Assembly (NCBI GenBank): GCA_015680685.1
Contig: MNCI01028301.1
Span: 1 to 64,000, forward strand
Length of the DNA stretch: 64,000 nucleotides
DNA from: Gnetum montanum
Lineage: Eukaryota; Streptophyta; Gnetopsida; Gnetales; Gnetaceae
Direction: 5' to 3'
Numbering within the stretch: the first letter of the stretch is position 1; every line of letters begins with the position of its first letter. The notes under the pieces are model-generated. The model did no database searches. It worked only from the letters and a program-made list of their open reading frames with translations, and had not been told where the DNA came from. A program made the translations under genes and the position numbers. Below, piece by piece: positions 57,533 to 64,000 of the stretch.

Positions 57533-58211
57533 TCCCTTTAACTAAGATCCTTTTTCTTCTTCTCTAGGAATGGTGAGTGATCTATGGGGATGTTTTTGTA
57601 GCTTGGGAGGTGAAATGGTCTAAGGTATTAGTGCAAACTCATTGGAAGTGTTTGGTCTTAATTTAGACTAAGCAAGGAAGTTCTTAGATCATAATTAATC
57701 ACATCTTTCACAAGGAACTTCATGTGATCATCATCGGGAAATCCATTCTAGGTTCTCTCTCATCCACGAATTTCTTCCATAAACCACCTCACTACCTCTT
57801 CTCATGAATGTTTCAATGGGTAGTCAAAATTCTTTGATGATTTCTTTGGTGATTTGGTATTTAATAATCAACAACCATTAATCATCCTTGGTGTCCATGG
57901 ACTCCTTGGTTTGAGGACATGCAAGGGCATGAACCTGCTATGGGGAGGACCCACTTGCATATTTCTTGGTTGGGATGGATAAAATCCTTATTCCTTAGCC
58001 ATTTCACTCTCAAAATCTTATGTTTTTCACTATTTTTTACACTCCTTGACCAATAATCTCCAACTAAATCTTCTTTTCCAAGTCTAATTCTAGCCCTCTT
58101 AGAGCATTTCATCTTGTTCTAGGCTTTTTTGGCTTTCTCTACACTCCAATTTCATTGAAAAACTCCTTGTTTTTAGTTAGTTTTTTCATGTGCAAAATTT
58201 TTTCTTGCAAC

Positions 58212-58257
58212 TGCATTGATGCATCCCCATCAACGTAGTGTAGAAAGCCTATAAATA
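58212..58257 (+). promoter_or_regulatory. internal U3-like promoter candidate upstream of ORF3, element E
   Basis: GATGCATCCCCATCAA (58218-58233) is identical to 61826-61841 in the U3 of this element's 3' LTR. TATAAATA follows at 58250-58257. The segment lies about 440 bp upstream of the ORF3 ATG. Promoter function is inferred from sequence and position. Confidence 0.5.
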
Positions 58258-58695
58258 ACATTGGGGACTTAGCCATTTCTACCATTTTCTCTCAAGCATC
58301 AAAAGAGTTTTTGTAGGTTTCTAAGCCTAAAGCCTTTCCAAGCCCATAACTTTCACACCACTTATCCGATTCACTCCGTTCTTCAATGCTGTAGCTACTA
58401 GAGATGAGCTTTATGTTGTGGGGGCCATAAACCATAGGGTTCTAATAGAAAATTTTTCAAAATTTTTCTAACTCCCATAAGGTTTAACTAATAAAATAAT
58501 ACTAAAAATTACTAACTCATGAAAGTTAAACCTTTTCAATGAACTTGGGTAGCAAAAAATAATAAAATAATATTATAATAATCAGTCTTCCATAATCACA
58601 ACTTAGCCTAAGTGTAATTGATTAAAGGAGACAAGGTATCAAACTGTCTAAGTTACACATTTAACTCTAATCCTTAGATATGTTTGTGATTGTAG

Positions 58696-61425
58696 ATGGC
58701 ATCCAAACCAAGGGATAAATGACCATATAAAGGAGGATCATCCCAACTGAGGGATAAGTGACCTAGAAGAGGGAGGAACCAACAACCAAAGCAGGCCCAA
58801 GATGAAGTAGTAGAAACACATGTAATGGAACCTCTTTGGAAGGATCCTGAAGTGGAGTTTGTTCGAGAGATTCCAATAGCTAAGACTGGGCAATCACATT
58901 GTGATGACATGCCTAGGCTAGGATCAAACCTTGAAGTCACTTTGACTAAAACTCACCTAAGGAATATTTGCTCCAAGGAGGTTTGAAGTGTGGTTCTTCA
59001 AGAACTAAATGTTGTCCCTTTTCTAGACATGGATTGGAAGAGGTTAAAACATAGCTATAGACATCTCTCATGTGGCCTATCCTCACTTCCAGTGGAAAGT
59101 GGTGCATGGAAGAAATGTACCTCTTTTGGAATAATAGACAAGTGGATGCAATAGTAAAAATAATGGACATTAGCATGTCCTACTCTGTGGACACCATCTC
59201 AGAGGCCCTCAGGTACCTAACACTAAGGCAACCCTTGAGGATATTTCAACATAGGTATACCCAAATGTCAAAAGAGAATGGCTCCAATGGTGTTATGGAG
59301 TGGACCATAAGAAGTATGGTATACTCACTAAGGCAGAAAGGACCCACTTCAAAATCTCAACCTATCACCTTAATCCAATAGTGAGGTTGAGCAAGATCAC
59401 AGCCTTCTCTACCCATGCATGTGTCGCTCTAAGTAGTAAATTCCTAGTCAACCTCCCATAACTCACATTCCTAGAGATTAAGAAAAGGTTCAAAGAGAAT
59501 AAGTGTGGGAGGAAGACACTTCCCTTTCTGTGCTTCATCAAAAAATTATGCACAAAGGAAGGCATAGCTCGCTATGCCAATGACATCCTTTGTCATGCTC
59601 TTGCTGCCTCTTGGTAGGAGATGATAAAGGATAAAGCACCTACCAAGTTGCAAGAGGATGAGTAGCCACCACCATCATCAACCGCTCAAGAAATAATGTT
59701 GAAGGCTTTTATTGTCATTGAGTGTATTCACAAGCTCCATGAACAACTCTTGTAATAGTAGCAGGTAGGACCAAGTGGTGGTGACCCATCAATCTACTGG
59801 TTAGTGTTAAGCCATCTCCATGAGGTTACATGCATTATTAGCTGGTTGGAGAAGACTGTGCTATTTTTCATTGCCCAAAGGATGTAGGTGCTTGCAAGGT
59901 TAAACCCTAGCATCCAAGAAGTAATGGTGTCCATCCTAGGACAACAACAATTCCTAGAAATTTCTGGGAACACCGCCACTTTCTCAATATGCTTGGAGGA
60001 GGGCTAAGGAGAAACTGTCTTGGTGATGTAGCACTAGGGGTAGGAGAAAACTACAGATGTGGTGGCTGATCCTATGGTTGAAGCATTGAACACTCTTACA
60101 GCCATCATGGTTGAAATTGTTGCACTCAAGGATGTGTAGACATTCACATAAGTAGCTAATGGGAGGCTTAGCGCAACCTATCATGAAGAGGTGCTTGACC
60201 AATTGGTAGAAATTATGCAACCACTTCCAGAAGTCTTTGATCTCCCAAATAACATTACTACCACCTAGGTTATGCTATTAGAAGCTAGGGGAAAGCTCAT
60301 CATTACCAATGACCAACTTGAGGTAGCCACATTTGAAAATTGATGATTGGTTACTGAGGTTGTGGAGTTGAGAGCCTAGCTAGTTGATCCCACCATTCTC
60401 AGCTAGGCCATAACAAGAGATGAAGCTTCCTTGAAACTTCAAAAAATACTAAGAGAGGCCAAGAAAGCAAAGGAGATATTGGTCTTTGACACATCCATCT
60501 CAAAGTCCTTGGCCTACAACACTGAGAAGGACCTGTTAGAGATCTATAAGGAGAACCTAGTTATGACCAAATATAATTATTTCCTATGAAATGTTGAGGC
60601 CTAAAAAGACCAAATGGTAGAATTTTTACAACAATAGCAGGAGAAGCTTGCCAAGGTGACTATGGACTTGAGGAGGTTTGCTACTGAAAACCAAAATCTC
60701 TAGATAGAGGTAGTTCATGCACTTTTCCAAAAATTTTCCATTGAGATAGCCTCTTAGAAGAATGAGGACCTGAAGTTGGAACAAGTAAAAAATCACTATA
60801 GAGACCAGGTTAGGCTTCTCAAGGAACTTAATGAGAAAGAAAGCCAACTAGCCAAGGCAAAGATGAATGAGGCCCTCCAACAACTCCAACAAGGAGGTGT
60901 TGAATGGAAGCCTATCTTTGATGGACTCAATGCGTATAATAAAGCTAAAATCTGCTTGAAGGAGTTGTAGATTGTGGAGATGACTAAATATATGGAGTTA
61001 GCTAACCTCTGGTATGCAAACTTGGTAATGCTCACCACTAAAAGGATGAGGTCAAAACTAGAGAAACAAGTGTTCAGCTCTTATCTTCTATAAGAAGCAG
61101 AGTTTAGCATCACAAACACACGAAGCAAATCTTGGAAATAGCTAATGTTGAGCTTGAAGTTCTTAGAGCCTACTTCATAGATCAATTATCAACAATTGAG
61201 AACTTGGTCAACAAGATGAATGACTACAAGGAGCTACAAAATTCTATGTTCGTGAATGTCAAGGAGCTATTCCTAGCCATGTCTTGTTTGTGGGATGTTC
61301 TTGTGATAGCTCACATTGGTGATGTCACATGGACTATGTATGATCCTTGGACTAAGGAGGAGAAGATGAAAGCGATGTTGGATGATTTTTTTCTTCCACT
61401 AGAAGTAGTAGCTACAACAGGATAG
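58696..61425 (+). pseudogene. third ORF (ORF3) of element E
   Basis: About 900 codons with many stops and frame changes. Starts MASKPRDK directly after an acceptor-like TAG, with a K/R/G/Q-rich first 40 residues. Then FLDMDWKRLKHSYRHL; WNNRQVDAIVKIMDIS and SVDTISEALRYLT (59070-59381); a block VRLSKITAFSTHACVALSSK and FLEIKKRFKENKCGRKTLPF (59380-59560). A long helix-prone middle follows, with coiled-coil spacing in EQVKNHYRDQVRLLKELNEK (about 60780). The conserved C-terminus at 61132-61425 contains LSTIENLVNKMNDYKELQNS and DPWTKEEKMKAML. No membrane segment or catalytic motif is seen. Function unknown; the position matches the env-like ORF of Athila elements. Confidence 0.62.
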
Positions 61426-61744
61426 TTGTAACCACCTTAGCCTGAACCACCACATGCATTGAAGGTAAGGAAAGATCTTGCAACACCTCAAGAGCCTCCA
61501 CCTCCTGGCACCATTTGATCTTTTTCTTGTCTTCAGCCATCAAAGAAGTTCTCGATGTTAGTTTTTGTCAAGGTGTTTAATTTTGTTTTCATGAACACCC
61601 ATTTTTGTAATCATTGTAAATCTATACACATGAGGTCTTAACATTAGTTTTTGCATCAGTCAGTCAGTCAATGATTTCATGCCTTCCAAATTTTGTAAGA
61701 AGCTTGATCCTTCTTTTTTCATTCAAGGACAAGTTTTTAGTTAG

Positions 61745-61755
61745 TCATGGAGGTA
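61745..61755 (+). other. polypurine tract of element E
   Basis: GTCATGGAGGTA directly before the 3' LTR. Confidence 0.7.
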
Positions 61756-62617
61756 TGATGAATTGTCATCAATGGGTTGCATCAATGGACATGCATCGAT
61801 GCATCGCTATCAATGCATCATCGTCGATGCATCCCCATCAATGCATGATTTGATGGATCAACAAATGGGTGTCAATGTGTAATTTGAGTCTACCTATATA
61901 AATGAGTGCACCCATCGCATTTATGGAATTGGTTAGTCAATAGCTCATGGAAGTTCTTGCAGTGTTTTTCCACAATAGTTAGAATACTTTCTAAGTGCTT
62001 GTAGTAGGAGTCAAGAAGTGTACAAATCTGTATTTGAGTATTGATGTTCTTGGACACATTGATGTGATGGCACTAGATATCTTAAAATACCTTACAACAT
62101 TTGGAAATAGTTTAATGTTTACTTTAATGCACTTTACTGTTTATGCAATTTACTTCCATGTCCTTAGTTAATTAAATATAATTAATTAATATACATAAGT
62201 ACGACCACCTCGAGCATAACGTTAACACTTGGTAATCCTAGGAGTGCTAGCACTTGGTAACCCAATAGCATTGTAATGTGTTTAGGATGTGTATAGTAGG
62301 TGGGGTTAGATACTTGTGTTAGGAAATAGATTAAGACGCTAGATAGTTTATTAGATTAATCAATAATTAATTACTTTATTTTACACTTAGGATAAAATCT
62401 ATAAAAATATAAAATTATACATATCATGTGTGTTGGTTCCACTTAATCATACACTTGTGCTTACACAAGTGTAGCCAAAAAGACAACAATCATGCCTATA
62501 AGTCACTATGTTTACTATTGGCATTTAGAGAGCTAAAGTCCATAGAATTTGACTAGATCATTGGTGAATGCTTGTGATTTGTATGGTTGGGTGTAGGGTC
62601 TACTTTGCTGCTCATTA
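61756..62617 (+). repeat. 3' LTR of element E
   Basis: Starts TGATGAATTGTCATCAATGGG. U3 holds a run of GATGCATC/ATCAATGCAT repeats (61785-61860), more copies than the 5' LTR, then a TATA box at 61895-61902. The end is placed at CTCATTA (62611-62617), where an extra 14 bases or so occur relative to the 5' LTR. Confidence 0.82.
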
Positions 62618-62622
62618 TTTAT

Positions 62623-63355
62623 AGTACCATTCCTAGAAGGGGATAGTAAAGGAACAAAAACAAAGTATATGTGCTTTCTATGTGGGGTACTTATTTTTTC
62701 TCTATACAAGATTGAAAAGAAAGAAAAAGAAGATTTTTGTGCATGGTAGAGTAGCCTAGTTCTAATGATTTCATCCTTTGAAAATACCATTTGACACTAC
62801 CTAAGAGTATAGAAATAACAATGAGGGAGAACAGACTCAAGATGGACTATCCCTCAAGGCTTTGAACACTTACAAGCTCATCAGAGTCCATAACATGTTA
62901 GTTATTAGTTAGAGATGCATTAGATATTGCATAAGAAAGTGAGTACACAATCAGACCACCAAGACATGGCCCTAAACTTTGCTTCAAAGAGAAGGGTGGT
63001 GACTTGAGCTAGGAAGGTGAAGCCTCCTGAATAAATCTACATATTCTTGTGACAAGGTTCACAAAGAAATTAGGGCCATGTAGTTCTATGGTGATGATTA
63101 GGATAGCATGGAACTTGATAAAATCTTGACATTTCTTCAGACTCCCTTCTAGATTAAAACAACCTTCGATCCACTAACAAGTTATGTTTCTTATACTTTC
63201 CCCTACTTGAAGGAGGTGACATCCTTGGAGCATACACTTTTCCAAATGTGAAAATTCCTAATGGATATTGAGAGACTTTGAAAAATTAGAAGATCTTTTA
63301 ATAACTGTAGATTGCAAGGTCCAATGGTTAGGGTTCTTTAACCATAAATTATAAA
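62623..63355 (+). pseudogene. unidentified decayed coding-like stretch
   Basis: From about 63041 to 63345 one frame reads with few stops: SMELDKILTFLQTPF, IKTTFDPLTSYVSYTFPYLK, EVTSLEHTLFQM, KFLMDIERL and KIRRSFNNCRLQGPMVRVL, with five or six stops between. The composition looks protein-like, but no family was recognised. The 62623-63040 part is less clear. It might be a piece of another retroelement. Confidence 0.3.
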
Positions 63356-63405
63356 GGATTTGATAAACTCAAATGTTTTGGTCAATGTGGCATTGAAATA
63401 ACAAT

Positions 63406-63433
63406 ATCGTATCAATGATGTCATTGATACGAT
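63406..63433. repeat. perfect inverted repeat in U3 of element F
   Basis: Arms ATCGTATCAATGA and TCATTGATACGAT flank a central TG. A second imperfect inverted repeat (GATGTTGTAGC / GCTACATCATC) follows to 63455 and part of the first arm recurs at 63456-63468. Confidence 0.85.
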
Positions 63434-63488
63434 GTTGTAGCACAAGCTACATCATCATTGATACGATGTCTCAAGGTATGTGCTAGCC

Positions 63489-63496
63489 TATAAATA
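63489..63496 (+). promoter_or_regulatory. TATA box in LTR of element F
   Basis: TATAAATA about 55 bp downstream of the palindromes, the same arrangement as in A, B and E. Confidence 0.6.
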
Positions 63497-64000
63497 CAAC
63501 ACTTAACTGCATGGTCAAACAATAATTTCATTCCACTAGTAGCAGAACTCTTGAACTTTCATTTCATGCACTTAGACTTAGCGATTAGAAGTGTGAATGC
63601 TTGCACAGTAGTGTGATCTAGTGAATAGTGCCTTTACTCAAATATCTTGTATTTGGGCACAAGTTTTACCAGCAATAAAGATTGAGCCATTTCATGCTAT
63701 TGCAGCATTCTCCTAGTTTCCTATTTTACATAGAATAATATTTTCTATTTTCTATGTTAATTTTTTACTTTTCTAAAGTACACTTTACTTGTATTGTTAT
63801 TAGTATGTGGAATGGATATGACTAATTTCAAGTGTATAGTGTAATTTTTTGGTAACCTAGAAGTATTATTGCTTAGTTCACCTAGTAGTGAAGTACTTGG
63901 TAATCCCAGTAATGATTACATAAGCCTAGGATGTGTATAGAAAATCCAGAACAAATATCCATCACCTTAGGCTAGGATAGACTTGTTACTTGTTTTACTT

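Larger units (their letters stand above)
56741..58695 (+). other. non-coding section of element E between integrase and ORF3
   Basis: In order: internal polypurine run (TTAGTCATGGGGGAGATGG, 56828-56846), conserved block 1 (57501-57532), conserved block 2 (about 57906-57950), U3-like segment with TATA (58212-58257), a GGGGGCC run (58420), AT-rich sequence and an acceptor-like TTTGTGATTGTAG next to the ORF3 ATG. Confidence 0.65.
49719..62617 (+). mobile_element. Athila-like Ty3/gypsy retrotransposon E, structurally complete
   Basis: LTRs 49719-50530 and 61756-62617; primer site 50531-50550; gag, protease, RT, RNase H, integrase in order; a 2-kb non-coding section; ORF3; polypurine tract. The flanks are TATAT (49714-49718) and TTTAT (62618-62622), one mismatch. 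It is 12.9 kb and is the reference copy here for the layout of the family. All frames carry many stops. Confidence 0.88.
63361..64000 (+). repeat. LTR of element F, cut by the window end
   Basis: Starts TGATAAACTCAAATG and shares R/U5 blocks with B (for example AGCAATAAAGATTGAG near 63670 and TTTTGGTAACCTAG near 63846). No polypurine tract precedes it, so it is probably the 5' LTR of a plus-strand element; GGATT (63356-63360) would be its target duplication. U3 holds a perfect 28-bp palindrome at 63406-63433. Confidence 0.75.

Overview
This is nuclear DNA of a plant with a large, repeat-rich genome. The slow decay of its retroelements and its kilobase-scale introns would suit a gymnosperm, but nothing seen fixes the species. 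One host gene is visible: a six-exon gene for a 132-residue J-domain membrane protein, spread over 5996-16223. Almost everything else is retrotransposon DNA carrying many in-frame stops and frameshifts.

Layout. 1-4485 is the 3' part of an Athila-like Ty3/gypsy element (A, + strand) that has lost pol. 5996-16223 is the J-domain gene; its 6-kb second intron holds a non-autonomous LTR element (G, - strand, 7397-12180) with three LTRs and two internal regions. 16861-39443 is Athila-like element B (+), flanked by ATATA duplications. It was split by element C (-, 27047-36924, perfect AAAGG duplication), which landed inside B's third ORF. 39960-41031 plus 47987-48190 is a LINE broken by element D (-, 41032-47986, perfect TCATT duplication), a gag-protease derivative without reverse transcriptase or integrase. 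49719-62617 is element E (+), the most complete copy: LTR, tRNA-Asp-type primer site, gag, protease, RT, RNase H, integrase, a long non-coding section, a third ORF of about 900 codons, polypurine tract, LTR. At 63361 another LTR (F) begins and runs off the window.

Elements A-E belong to one superfamily. Their LTRs start TGATGA/TGATAA and end near CTCATCA; those with a visible primer site use a decayed tRNA-Asp match. The gag finger is CX2CX3HX4C, and a polypurine tract of the ATGGGGGTA type precedes the 3' LTR.

The most interesting signal lies between integrase and the 3' LTR. This section contains (i) a second polypurine tract, (ii) two short non-coding blocks better preserved than the coding sequence, and (iii) in B and E a promoter-like segment (palindromes plus TATA box) that reuses the motif of that same element's LTR U3. 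It ends with (iv) a splice-acceptor-like sequence directly before the ATG of (v) a third ORF with a basic RG-rich start, coiled-coil stretches and a shared C-terminal motif. Together these suggest a separately expressed third gene with its own internal promoter.
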